The position numbers and the translations under genes were made by a program. A stretch of DNA of 64,000 nucleotides from Catenulispora acidiphila DSM 44928 (GTDB lineage Bacteria > Actinomycetota > Actinomycetes > Streptomycetales > Catenulisporaceae). The stretch is taken from positions 3,348,001-3,412,000 of the forward strand of contig NC_013131.1 in NCBI RefSeq assembly GCF_000024025.1. The letters are read 5' to 3'. Numbering within the stretch: position 1 is the stretch's first letter; the number at the start of each line of letters is the position of its first letter. Positions 7,679-15,412 of this stretch are shown here, in pieces. The notes beneath the pieces were generated by a model that ran no database searches, was not told the origin of the DNA, and worked only from the letters and a program-made list of their open reading frames with translations.

Positions 7679-8499
7679 GAGGCGGCCACCTCGAACAGTC
7701 CCTGCTGAACCTCCAGCGGCCGGTTCGACCACAACACCTCAGTACGGCGCCCGTGCGTGCCGCCCTGCGTCGTCATGGCGCTGATCTCGTGCCGGTCCCA
7801 GCCGTCGTACAGCGCGTCGTACAGTGGCGAGCCGTAGCCGGACAGCACCACGGTCGCCTGGCAGGCGTTCAGCGCCGCAGCGAGCTTGCGGTGGTCGTCC
7901 TTGTGCGGCATCTCGTGCAAGTAGTTGGTGCCGTTGCGCGTGCCGGCCAGGTACGGCGGGTCGACGTACAGCAGCACGTCGGCGTGGCGCCCGTAAGCCT
8001 CGATGACCTCCAGCGCCGGGCGGCACTCCAACGACACCTGCGCCAGTCGGGCGGCGGTAGGGGCCATGCGGCCGACGTAACCGGCGAGGTAGCCGGCCAT
8101 CGAGGTGCTGTACCCGGCCGACTCCTGGTAGTGGCGCCAACCGGTCGGACGACGAGTCCCGGCGCGACCCTGAGCAAGCTGAACCCATATGCGGCGTGCA
8201 CGCTCCAGATCGTCGGGAGCATCGTCGGTGCGGTAGGCATCGAGGTACTCGGCGCGCGAGTGCGGTGTCAGAGCACAGACGCGCTCCAGATCGGCCGGGC
8301 GGTCGCGCAGGACCCGCCAGAAGGCCATGAGCCCGCCGTCGAGATCGTTAACGGTTTCCATTCGGGACGGCGCCTTGGCTAGCAGAACCGCCAGGGATCC
8401 GGCGAACGGCTCGACGTAGTGTCCGTGGGCGGGCAGCAGGCCGGCGATGACAGGGGCGAGAGTTGATTTCCCACCGAAATAGCTGAACGGGGGCATCAC
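7675..8499 (-). CDS. DNA adenine-N6 methyltransferase (D12 class, Dam-like)
   Basis: This 274-residue D12-class methylase has the SAM-binding FSYFGGK at 5-11, YVEPFAGSLAV at 28-38 and the catalytic DPPY at 180-183. It methylates adenine N6 in double-stranded DNA; the sequence specificity cannot be read from the protein. There is no partner endonuclease, so like the C5 enzyme it is solitary. It is coupled to an upstream small gene (ATGA at 8496-8499) and to the membrane protein gene downstream. The element thus encodes two different base methylations. Confidence 0.9.
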   Translation of the reverse strand: MMPPFSYFGGKSTLAPVIAGLLPAHGHYVEPFAGSLAVLLAKAPSRMETVNDLDGGLMAFWRVLRDRPADLERVCALTPHSRAEYLDAYRTDDAPDDLERARRIWVQLAQGRAGTRRPTGWRHYQESAGYSTSMAGYLAGYVGRMAPTAARLAQVSLECRPALEVIEAYGRHADVLLYVDPPYLAGTRNGTNYLHEMPHKDDHRKLAAALNACQATVVLSGYGSPLYDALYDGWDRHEISAMTTQGGTHGRRTEVLWSNRPLEVQQGLFEVAAS

Positions 8500-8909
8500 G
8501 CCGCCACCGCCCTAGTCGCGCCGCCAGCGTCCTGATCCAGCAGCGCAGGCCCGGCCTTCCACGAGTAGACCAGCGACCCGGCGGTCTTCTTCCGCAGCGC
8601 TTGTTCCGCCGTGACCTTCACCAGCAGGCGCTGTGTGCCGCAGTTCTTTGCGAACTGCCCCCAGTCGTGCGACGGGTCCGGTGGCTCGTCCACACCCGCG
8701 ATCCGGGCCGCCTCGTACACCTGGTAGGCGGTGTCCGGGTTGTTGCGGAACACGACGAGGATCCGCGCCTGGTTGTCGGTCTCCCACTCGGCGTAGGTGG
8801 TTGCGGCGGTCGGATTCGAGGCCGTGACGGTCTCGCCGCCGAGCTGTCCGTCGCGATCTATCAGTGCGGTATCGCCCTCGATTGGGCGGGAAGTGCGTGT
8901 ATTTGGCAT
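8496..8909 (-). CDS. Hypothetical phage-type protein (137 aa)
   Basis: This is the first gene of the segment after a 140-bp gap. The protein is soluble and polar, with a middle part (WETDNQARILVVFRNNPDTA) predicted helical and a C-terminal region rich in Lys and Ala. No strong ribosome-binding site precedes the ATG. The stop overlaps the adenine methylase start as ATGA, which suggests a functional link to that enzyme. No family recognised. Confidence 0.55.
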   Translation of the reverse strand: MPNTRTSRPIEGDTALIDRDGQLGGETVTASNPTAATTYAEWETDNQARILVVFRNNPDTAYQVYEAARIAGVDEPPDPSHDWGQFAKNCGTQRLLVKVTAEQALRKKTAGSLVYSWKAGPALLDQDAGGATRAVAA

Positions 8910-9049
8910 GGCTGACGCAGGCTTTCTGGCGTTACGCGGTGAAGTTTGTTAGGACCGGCGGCGCCCTACAGGGGGGAGGTAGAGACGCCGCCGGCCGGGT
9001 GCTGGAGCGCCAGGCGGGGGGGACCTGCTTGGCTCCAGCAGCTAGTGGG
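8910..9049. other. 140-bp gap inside the element's leftward operon
   Basis: This is one of only two gaps of more than 50 bp in the otherwise overlapping operon. It contains a short G-rich stretch but no convincing terminator, promoter or small gene. It may hold a secondary promoter for the methylase segment. Confidence 0.4.
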
Positions 9050-9553
9050 CTAGCCGGAAGACTGTTCGCGATCCGCGTCGCGTTTCCGGCGGTAGCCGTC
9101 TCGTCGGCACTGGTGGCATTTGCGTTGCCCGTTGGCCAGTACGTCCTTCGGCGTATATTCGTGGCCGTTGCGGCAGACGGCTGCCCTGTATGCCATTTGC
9201 CCATCTCGACTTGCCCTGGCGCGGCGCAGGTTCTCGGCGGTCGTCACCTGTTCCAAGTGCGCCGGGTTTACGCAGAGCCGGTTTCGGCACAGATGGTCAA
9301 GCTGAAGGTCCGAGGGGACCCCGCAGACCAGACGCTCGTAGACCACGCGGTGTGCCGGCCGCCCCAGGAATTGTCCGTATCCATCGGGATCGACATACCC
9401 GCGCCATATCCAACAGGTCATCGTGGGCTCAATGCGATCCCACATAGTCGAGCGCGACTTCTCCGAGAACTCGACGGGCGTTCCGGTTGGGAACGTTCTG
9501 TCCGCTCCATCCGGGTGGGTTGACACAAGTGAAGGGGTGGCAAACTCGCTCAC
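9050..9553 (-). CDS. HNH endonuclease with C-terminal zinc ribbon
   Basis: This 167-residue protein has the HNH core LQLDHLCRNRLCVNPAHLEQ at 83-102 (Asp-His, then Asn and His of the beta-beta-alpha-metal fold). WIWRGYVDPDGYGQF precedes it. A C-terminal module, CRNGHEYTPKDV followed by CHQCRRDGYRR, looks like a zinc ribbon or shuffled DNA-binding tail. Free-standing phage HNH proteins of this kind act as nicking or homing enzymes or in DNA processing. It is coupled by ATGA to the small membrane protein gene upstream. Confidence 0.85.
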   Translation of the reverse strand: MSEFATPSLVSTHPDGADRTFPTGTPVEFSEKSRSTMWDRIEPTMTCWIWRGYVDPDGYGQFLGRPAHRVVYERLVCGVPSDLQLDHLCRNRLCVNPAHLEQVTTAENLRRARASRDGQMAYRAAVCRNGHEYTPKDVLANGQRKCHQCRRDGYRRKRDADREQSSG

Positions 9554-9777
9554 GTCTCATCACCAACATCGTTCGGATCGCGCAGGTGCTCCTCGGCGGC
9601 CTGCCACTTCGGTTGCTGCGGAGGCACGAAAGGCTTCGCGAATTCCGAGTCCCTGAACGGGACCGTCTGCGACAAGTCCTCGCGGAGCTGCTCGTTATCG
9701 CGGTGCGCCATCACCAGGAGCCCGGTGAGGGTCAGGACGCCGATGACGAGCAGGGTGATGAGAATGATGGCGATCAT
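9550..9777 (-). CDS. Small membrane-anchored protein (75 aa)
   Basis: The start at 9777 overlaps the RecT stop as ATGA. Residues 1-23 (MIAIILITLLVIGVLTLTGL and onwards) form one membrane helix. The remainder is charged and polar (RDNEQLREDLSQ). It resembles short phage membrane proteins such as spanin-like or exclusion proteins only in form. Function unknown. Confidence 0.6.
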   Translation of the reverse strand: MIAIILITLLVIGVLTLTGLLVMAHRDNEQLREDLSQTVPFRDSEFAKPFVPPQQPKWQAAEEHLRDPNDVGDET

Positions 9778-10715
9778 GACGCCGCCGCTGCTGCCTGGTC
9801 GTAGGCGGCTGACTGCGCACGGCACGTCGCGCACTCCGGGTCGTAGCCGCCCGGGTGGTCGTGGTCGTCCACGATCTCGCCGTCTACCACTGACTCGTCC
9901 GAGTAGGCGTCCTCGCCGAGGTCCACAGTCGGTGCGAACGAGGCGAAGGACGCCGCGGTTTCGGATGCAACCTCGCCGGCAGCCCGCAGCCGCTCCCGCA
10001 TGTACTCCGACGACGTCGGCACCCACTTGGCCAGCTGGCGCACTGCGGACTTCAGCCACATCGCCGGCTCGTGCGTCTTCCACGGCGAGTAGTTGGAGTT
10101 CGCACCCTGCGAGGAGTCCTTGATCTTCAAGATGGCGGCCCGGTTCAAGACCACGACCTTGCTGGTCGCGCCGTCACCCATCACCGCGTAGGCGTACACC
10201 AGCCGCAAGGCGCCTCGGTCCGCCAAGTCCCAGTCGATGTCGTGCAACGGACGCTCGTGCACGCCGGGCTTGTACGTGAACGCGTCGTTGGCGTACACGC
10301 ACTCGGCCACCACGGAGGAGATGGCGCCGGCCCGGTACATCAACTCGATGTAGCCCTGGTAGCCGACGATCCCGAGAATCTCCAGCTGCCCCTTCACACT
10401 GCGCGGTGTCAGGTAGTACTGCTCGGTGCCGGGCTCCAGGCCCAGGCGCGCCGCGTCCAGCAGCGAGGAGAGGAACACCGCCGGGTTGTTGTTCGCGGCG
10501 ATCTCCAGCTCGGTGCGGGTGCTGCCGTCGTCGAGCTTGACCTTCTTGCCCTTCTTCAACGCGCCCTGCGCCAGCCGGACCCAGGTTTCGGGCTTGATGT
10601 GCGACGGCAGCACCATGGCGAAGTCGGCAGAGAAACTTTTGACCATGCCGCCGGGGGAGTTGTCCCGGGTGGCGACGGCGGTCGATGCGGTCGTGTTCTC
10701 GGTGGTTGCGGTCAT
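9774..10715 (-). CDS. recT: RecT single-strand annealing protein
   Basis: The 313-residue protein matches the RecT family: the AVFLSSLLDAARLGLEPGTE segment (about 79-98), LTPRSVKGQLEILGIVGYQG, and KTHEPAMWLKSAVRQLAKWV near the C-terminal third. RecT coats and anneals single-stranded DNA exposed by the partner exonuclease. It lies directly after the YqaJ-type nuclease gene (4-nt overlap), the usual pairing. An acidic C-terminal tail (about 255-285) follows the core. It is central to phage DNA recombination or replication restart. Confidence 0.92.
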   Translation of the reverse strand: MTATTENTTASTAVATRDNSPGGMVKSFSADFAMVLPSHIKPETWVRLAQGALKKGKKVKLDDGSTRTELEIAANNNPAVFLSSLLDAARLGLEPGTEQYYLTPRSVKGQLEILGIVGYQGYIELMYRAGAISSVVAECVYANDAFTYKPGVHERPLHDIDWDLADRGALRLVYAYAVMGDGATSKVVVLNRAAILKIKDSSQGANSNYSPWKTHEPAMWLKSAVRQLAKWVPTSSEYMRERLRAAGEVASETAASFASFAPTVDLGEDAYSDESVVDGEIVDDHDHPGGYDPECATCRAQSAAYDQAAAAAS

Positions 10716-11650
10716 GCGGCTGCTGCCTTCTCGATTGGAGTCTGGGGTTCGGCGCGCAGGGACGGCGCGGACCCACCGCGTCCCGGTACGCGCATGGCGA
10801 TCTGCTCGCCGAGGAAGTAGGCCCGCCGTGCGCGGCCCATTGCGTCCAGCAGGACGGCGGCGGCCTGGGACTTCACAGCGTTAGCCGCACGGGCTGCGTC
10901 GACTGCGTCCATGTACGGAATTGCGATGTGCGGCGGCACCTCAAAGACCTCGTCGTCGATGTCCGGGTGCAGATCCCGCACAGCCGTGTAGGTCTCGCCG
11001 TGCTCGTCGATATCCGGGCGCACCTGGTCGCGGATGGAGTCCATGAACTCTCGCGCGGCCTGACGCATCACGCCCGCCTGGGCGGCGTCCGCCTCGATGA
11101 TGTACTCGCGGAACTCGCCGGTGGACCCGATGAACACTTCCGTATGGCAGGGGCTGAGCCCGAACACGTCCAGGTACCAACGGTCCTGCACCTGGTAGTA
11201 CGGCGGGATCTGGTCGGTACCTTCCTCGCCCCACTCGTCCGGATACAGTGCGAACTTGGCCTCGAGGATCCCGACTGGCTGCGGCGGCAACGGGTGGTCG
11301 CACTTGGCGCTTCCGCAGGTGCACGCGTCGAAGATGAGCCGGTCCGGATTCGCCAGCTGGTAGGTGCGCTCGCGGTGCCGGTAGGTGCCGGCCTGTACGA
11401 CCCGGAACTCCGGGTGCTCGTCGGCGAACTTGCGGCAGATCGCGGGCTCCAGACGGCGCCCAGCTTCCATCTCGGAGTTGGATGCCTTCGGCCCGATCAG
11501 CCCTTGCTTGCGGTGCCACAGCGAGAACCTGGACTCCCACTTGGAAATCTTCAGCAGTGCTGCAACCTCGGAGCCGCCGACGCCGGTAGTGCGTGCGGCG
11601 TGCCAGTCGGGGGAGCCGGGCTTGAAGAAGCCGATCAGTTCCGGGCTCAC
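10712..11650 (-). CDS. YqaJ-family viral recombinase (lambda Exo-like nuclease)
   Basis: About 312 residues from the second of two GTG codons (11650), which overlaps the upstream stop as GTGA. PDWHAARTTGVGGSEVAALL near the N-terminus and the GILEAKFALYPDEWGEE block are typical of YqaJ exonucleases of the PD-(D/E)XK fold. They degrade the 5' strand of double-stranded ends and load RecT. An insertion CTCGSAKCDHPLP in the middle looks like a small metal knuckle and is not part of the minimal fold. The gene precedes recT as expected. Confidence 0.9.
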   Translation of the reverse strand: MSPELIGFFKPGSPDWHAARTTGVGGSEVAALLKISKWESRFSLWHRKQGLIGPKASNSEMEAGRRLEPAICRKFADEHPEFRVVQAGTYRHRERTYQLANPDRLIFDACTCGSAKCDHPLPPQPVGILEAKFALYPDEWGEEGTDQIPPYYQVQDRWYLDVFGLSPCHTEVFIGSTGEFREYIIEADAAQAGVMRQAAREFMDSIRDQVRPDIDEHGETYTAVRDLHPDIDDEVFEVPPHIAIPYMDAVDAARAANAVKSQAAAVLLDAMGRARRAYFLGEQIAMRVPGRGGSAPSLRAEPQTPIEKAAAA

Positions 11651-11892
11651 CACGACACCTCGGCAGCCTTCGGATCCACGGGGCTTTCCAAGCCCGGGAC
11701 CATGTCGAGACGAACGGCGTTGTGGATGATTTCCCAGCGGCGGGTCATCACCTCGGCGTGTGCGGCATCGGCGTCACATTCGCCCGCGAGCTTCCGGGCG
11801 GCGCCCGCACGCTTCCGGCACTCGGCGACGTCTTCGCGCCACATCCTGACCCGTCCGGCGATCTCGGCGAGTTGCGCCTCCTTCGGGGTCAC
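11647..11892 (-). CDS. Small helical hypothetical protein (81 aa)
   Basis: Its GTG start at 11892 overlaps the upstream stop as GTGA. The protein is almost entirely helical, with charged heptad-like segments (EAQLAEIAGRVRMWREDVAE). It is encoded immediately before the exonuclease and may be an accessory factor, but no family is recognised. Confidence 0.55.
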   Translation of the reverse strand: MTPKEAQLAEIAGRVRMWREDVAECRKRAGAARKLAGECDADAAHAEVMTRRWEIIHNAVRLDMVPGLESPVDPKAAEVSW

Positions 11893-12077
11893 GGCTTGCT
11901 CACCGCCTCGACCGGCGGCTTGTTGAAGCCGCGGCAGAAGCCCGCGTTTGCATAGCGGTCGCCCGAATTGCGGATGGCGACGCTGTAGCCGTGGAAGAAC
12001 ATGCGACCGTCCTGCTTGACGCGGATGTTCTTGCCGCAGACAGGGCAGATTCCGCGCGGACGCGTGGTGGCGCTCAT
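11889..12077 (-). CDS. Small zinc-finger-like protein (62 aa)
   Basis: CPVCGKNIRVKQDGRMFFHG at residues 11-30 gives a CxxC knuckle with a following His, and a later Cys (GFCRGF) completes a plausible zinc site. Starts and stops couple to its neighbours (ATGA and GTGA). No named family; probably a nucleic-acid-binding accessory protein of the early region. Confidence 0.6.
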   Translation of the reverse strand: MSATTRPRGICPVCGKNIRVKQDGRMFFHGYSVAIRNSGDRYANAGFCRGFNKPPVEAVSKP

Positions 12078-12490
12078 GCGGCACGACCCAACTGGCCGGC
12101 CTGCGCCGCAACCGGGTGGCGCAAGTCGGCGTCCAGCACGCGAGTCAGTGCCTTGCGCGCGACCGCCTCGGCATACTCCAACTCGGCCAACGCGTAGTCG
12201 TCCTGCAGTTCCATGGCGGCAGCGAACCGGTACGCGTCCAACTCGTGGAACGCGCCGAGCAGCACGTCGAACAGGCCGCGGAACGGCTCGTCCAGACCGG
12301 ACGCCAGCCGGCTGGCCGACTCCACCTCGCCCTGCGCCCGCCGGTACACCTTCTCCGAACCCAGCGTGCCGTTGCGACGAGCCCCTGCGCGCTTCAGATG
12401 CGCGGCTGCGGTGTCGGCCGCGTAGAGCGCGTCGAACAGGCCCGACTCCGGGTCCGTGACCGCGTCCAGGACTTCATCGATGAGGCTCAT
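12074..12490 (-). CDS. Hypothetical helical protein (138 aa)
   Basis: The start at 12490 (ATGA overlap with the upstream stop) was preferred over the longer frame. The sequence is acidic and Ala-rich, with long predicted helices (ALAELEYAEAVARKALTRVL near the C-terminus). No motif or family recognised. It is part of the block of small genes between the regulator genes and the recombination genes. Confidence 0.55.
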   Translation of the reverse strand: MSLIDEVLDAVTDPESGLFDALYAADTAAAHLKRAGARRNGTLGSEKVYRRAQGEVESASRLASGLDEPFRGLFDVLLGAFHELDAYRFAAAMELQDDYALAELEYAEAVARKALTRVLDADLRHPVAAQAGQLGRAA

Positions 12491-12717
12491 GCCGGCACCC
12501 CCGCGATAGCGAGAAGCACGGCACCGAAGTCCGCCTTCGCGGCGTCGAGCAGGCCCTGGTCCACGGCGTCGTACAGCAGCTCCCACTCGGTCAGGTGCTC
12601 CTGCTCCTCCTCCGCGCATTCGGTCCAGCCGTCGCGCTTGAACTGAGCCAGGTTCCGCTTCGATGCGGTGATCTGCGCGTCCAGCAGCGTCAGGATGTGC
12701 TCGTACTTCTCGTTCAT
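12487..12717 (-). CDS. Hypothetical helical protein (76 aa)
   Basis: The protein begins MNEKYEHILTLLDAQITASK and is helical throughout, with Glu-rich turns (AEEEQEHLTEWELLYDAVDQ). It is ATGA-coupled on both sides. No family recognised. Confidence 0.55.
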   Translation of the reverse strand: MNEKYEHILTLLDAQITASKRNLAQFKRDGWTECAEEEQEHLTEWELLYDAVDQGLLDAAKADFGAVLLAIAGVPA

Positions 12718-13091
12718 GCTGCCGCTCCCGTCGTAGCCGAAACCGACAGAATGTCGGCGGTGATGGTGGTCCAGAGCCTGACCGTCACGCCGTCCATCTC
12801 GGTAACGGCGGAGAGCTCGATCCACGGGGCGATGAACGGGCTCGTCTTCATCGGCGATTGCACCAGCGACCATCCCGGCTGGCGCGACAGCCACGCCACC
12901 TGGCCGATGACCGTTGCCTCGTCCGGCTTGGAAAGCTGCCCAAGAACCTGACCCGGCAGGACTGTCCACGACGCCAGGCTCACGCCCTCCAGCAGCATGT
13001 GGACCTTGACCGCCACGTCGAGAGCCGGTGCGAGCCGGTTGTGGTCGTCGGCGAGGGCGTCGTTCGCGGCTTGCTCAATCAGCGCCGTCAT
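12714..13091 (-). CDS. Hypothetical protein (125 aa)
   Basis: Its ATG at 13091 overlaps the upstream stop and its stop overlaps the next start. The N-terminal third is helical. The rest alternates hydrophobic and polar residues as in a small beta-rich domain (VTVRLWTTITADILSV). No family recognised. Confidence 0.55.
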   Translation of the reverse strand: MTALIEQAANDALADDHNRLAPALDVAVKVHMLLEGVSLASWTVLPGQVLGQLSKPDEATVIGQVAWLSRQPGWSLVQSPMKTSPFIAPWIELSAVTEMDGVTVRLWTTITADILSVSATTGAAA

Positions 13092-13993
13092 CGCACACCG
13101 GCCTTCGCCCGCGCCCGCTGCACGATCTCGTGGGACAGCTCGTCCACCTTGTACAGCGCAGCCGCCGTGCCATCAGCGTCGTAGACCGCAGTCAGCTGGC
13201 CGGCGTCGGACGCCTCCTGCTTCGCCTTCAGTACCTGCGCGACCCGGTCCCAGTGCGCGTCGTCGTGAGCCCAACGCTCCGCGAACGCCTTGATCCGCGC
13301 GTCGGTAGCGTCCAGGCGGGCATCGTCCTGAGCTAACCGGGACTCGCGAGCGCGGCCCATGTCCCGCGCCTCACGGAACATCCGCACCGCTAGGCGCATC
13401 GCCGGGTTCTTCACCCGAGGAACGCCCGTCACCATTGCGGACACCACCCGCTGCTCCGCCTGCGCCAGCTCTAGGGCCGGGTCCTGCTCGGCCTTCAACC
13501 CGTCCAGGACGTGCCGACCGCGAGACTCGGGCTCCAGGTCGTTGTCCTCGACGTGCGTGCGGTCGTGCCACCGGGTTGGGTCCGCGTGCATCACCGACGG
13601 CGGCATGTCCACCGCCACCGGCAGCAGCTGCGTTGCGGCGGTGTCCACGGATCGGCGCGGGGCGGTGACGACAGGCAGCACCTGCGTCACGTCCAGCGGC
13701 AGTTGCGGTGCCATATGGCCGGAGATCGGAGAGTACGGGGTGTGCGGGTACAGCGGCAGCACCGCCGCCGGCGAAACTTTCGGCAGTTCGCGGGTCAGGA
13801 ACGCCTCGTCGGCCTCGCGGATCGCGGGCATCAGCTGGGTCTCGGGACCCGGGCCGGCCGTCGGACGGGGGCGCTGTGGCATGTTGCCGGACGGCGGGAC
13901 CAGACGCAGCGAACGCTGCTCCGACTTTGGGGCGGCGTGCGTCGCAGGGTCCTTCGTTAACAACTTGCGGAAACGGGAGCTACGATTGGACAT
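13088..13993 (-). CDS. Hypothetical Pro-rich/coiled-coil protein (301 aa)
   Basis: The ATG at 13993 was chosen over an upstream GTG (14005) because GAGGGA lies at good spacing. Residues 1-140 are Pro- and Arg-rich and look disordered. Residues 160-290 are strongly helical and charged (AVRMFREARDMGRARESRLA), probably a coiled coil. This gene opens the main run of overlapping genes after a 93-bp gap. Function unknown. Confidence 0.6.
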   Translation of the reverse strand: MSNRSSRFRKLLTKDPATHAAPKSEQRSLRLVPPSGNMPQRPRPTAGPGPETQLMPAIREADEAFLTRELPKVSPAAVLPLYPHTPYSPISGHMAPQLPLDVTQVLPVVTAPRRSVDTAATQLLPVAVDMPPSVMHADPTRWHDRTHVEDNDLEPESRGRHVLDGLKAEQDPALELAQAEQRVVSAMVTGVPRVKNPAMRLAVRMFREARDMGRARESRLAQDDARLDATDARIKAFAERWAHDDAHWDRVAQVLKAKQEASDAGQLTAVYDADGTAAALYKVDELSHEIVQRARAKAGVR

Positions 13994-14098
13994 AGCGTCC
14001 CTCACCTACTTCCTGGACTCAGTGCTTGATTTCGTGAGGGGCGTTCAGGGCAGTGGACTGGTCGTGACCCGGTCCGCTGCCCACACGCTTTGGCGGGC

Positions 14099-14413
14099 CT
14101 AGGCCGCACGTAACGCGTCGCGGCTGGCCTTGCTCACCGCTTCACGCGCCTGGATCTTGATGATCTGTTCCAGGTTGGCCTTGGAGAACTTCTTCAGGCC
14201 GCCGATCAGCGTGTAAGGCCAGGTGCCGTCGCTGGTACGTCGGTACAGCTGGTTCGTGGATTCCAGGCCCAGCCGCTCGGCCGCTTCCTCGATGGAGTAC
14301 AGGAGCGGTTCGAGATCGGGGCCGAGGCCGTTGCTGGCGAGGTACATGCCGAGTGCCGCGTGAAGCACCCGCGCCATTTCGATGTCGGCAGACGGAGCCG
14401 CATCGATACTCAC
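14099..14413 (-). CDS. Helix-turn-helix (excisionase-like) DNA-binding protein
   Basis: The 104-residue protein has a central LYSIEEAAERLGLESTNQLY (38-57), the N-terminal half of a MerR/excisionase-type winged helix, followed by RRTSDGTWPYTLIGGLKKFS (58-77), which corresponds to the wing and the R-x-G/K-x-x-F position. Such proteins act as recombination directionality factors or regulators. Its place close to the divergent repressor supports a control or excision role. It is ATGA-coupled to the upstream HTH gene. Confidence 0.7.
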   Translation of the reverse strand: MSIDAAPSADIEMARVLHAALGMYLASNGLGPDLEPLLYSIEEAAERLGLESTNQLYRRTSDGTWPYTLIGGLKKFSKANLEQIIKIQAREAVSKASRDALRAA

Positions 14414-14694
14414 GCCGCGACCTCATCGATCTCGACCGGCTCAAACAGCATCTTGTGTGCGTAGCTGTGGGTGACGCCGGTGCTGACTGCAAGGTCGCGC
14501 AGACGGTCCTGGACGTTCTGACTCGGTACGCGGGTGCCGCGCTTCACTTCGTGCAGGGTGACGCGGCCAATGCCGGCGTCTTCGGCGATCTGCTTGATGC
14601 GGGGCTTGCCCGTTTTGGGCCAGCTCCAGCGCGTGGGGTTGCGCTCGGCGAGCTGGGTCAGGCCTGTCGGCTTGAGTCGCGTCTGCGATGCCAT
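14410..14694 (-). CDS. Cro-like helix-turn-helix regulator
   Basis: This 94-residue protein carries a HTH (PRIKQIAEDAGIGRVTLHEV at about 31-50) and a basic second helix. It is the first gene of the leftward early operon, divergent from the CI-like repressor, which is the typical position of Cro. GGAAGGGGA precedes the ATG. It probably competes for the operators in the 14695-14935 gap. Confidence 0.75.
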   Translation of the reverse strand: MASQTRLKPTGLTQLAERNPTRWSWPKTGKPRIKQIAEDAGIGRVTLHEVKRGTRVPSQNVQDRLRDLAVSTGVTHSYAHKMLFEPVEIDEVAA

Positions 14695-14716
14695 CGACGA
14701 GTTCCCCTTCCAAAGA

Positions 14717-14737
14717 GTTTCGTCGCTGGAACGAAAC
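14717..14737. promoter_or_regulatory. Inverted-repeat operator overlapping the -10
   Basis: GTTTCGT and ACGAAAC are perfect 7-bp arms around a 7-bp centre. They overlap the candidate -10 box of the leftward promoter, the place a phage repressor would bind. Other small palindromes (TACCGGTA at 14750-14757) lie in the same divergent gap. Confidence 0.5.
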
Positions 14738-14763
14738 TAGCCTAGGAAGTACCGGTACCGCAA
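14734..14763 (-). promoter_or_regulatory. Candidate early promoter of the element
   Basis: Reading leftwards, TTGCGG (14763-14758) and TAGTTT (14739-14734) are 18 bp apart and resemble a housekeeping -35/-10 pair. The inferred start of transcription would be about 33 nt before the ATG at 14694. Confidence 0.5.
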
Positions 14764-14935
14764 CCGCTTCGGCAGATCTGGTTCCGGTGGTGTAACCGGC
14801 GTGCGTGCTTCAGTTCAAATTGAGGAAAACCCAGGCCAAGGGTGTACTTCTGGCTCGATGTCGCTATGTTGACTTGCGGGAAGGCCAGCGCGACGTGTTG
14901 CATATGTGGAACACTTCTGGTGAGGGGCGCGACGC

Positions 14936-15382
14936 ATGACCGACGGCGAAACAGGTTCCGGCCAGCAGTTTTCTGCCTGGCTCAAACGTCACATCGATCT
15001 GCGCGGCGTCAGGACCACCGACGTCATCCGGGCCGGCGTGGAAGCCAAAGCGTTCTCCAAGGTGACCTTCTACCGCTGGTACAACGGGGAACACATCCCG
15101 AACTCCGACAACGCGAAGTTCCTTGCGGAGTACTTCGGCGTCGACCCGAGGAACGCCTACGAGGCGGCCGGGCTGACTCACCTGATGGACATGGAAGGCG
15201 ACATCGTTACTGCCGCCGACCCCGTGGAGGTGTTCGTTGCCCGTGTCCGCGCCCGCGGCTTCCCGAAGCCCGTCGAAGACCGACTCATTGAGTACGTGAG
15301 AGCAGAGATCGAAGAACGCAAAGCGGCGCTGGACAAGATGCTCGACGCTGTCGAAGACACCCAGAAGCTTCAGGCTGAGTAG
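14936..15382 (+). CDS. CI-like/XRE-family repressor of the element
   Basis: The 148-residue protein has an N-terminal HTH (about residues 12-66): SAWLKRHIDLRGVRTTDVIR, then FSKVTFYRWYNGEHIPNSDN as recognition part, and FLAEYFGVDPRNAYEAAGL. A C-terminal acidic helical tail (RDRLIEYVRAEIEERK-like) probably dimerises. No RecA-type autocleavage site or peptidase domain is visible. It is transcribed rightwards with the integrase 30 bp downstream and away from the Cro-like gene, the layout of a lysogeny switch. Confidence 0.8.
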   Translation: MTDGETGSGQQFSAWLKRHIDLRGVRTTDVIRAGVEAKAFSKVTFYRWYNGEHIPNSDNAKFLAEYFGVDPRNAYEAAGLTHLMDMEGDIVTAADPVEVFVARVRARGFPKPVEDRLIEYVRAEIEERKAALDKMLDAVEDTQKLQAE

Positions 15383-15412
15383 ACGCTCGACCGACCGAGT
15401 GGCAGGGGGATC

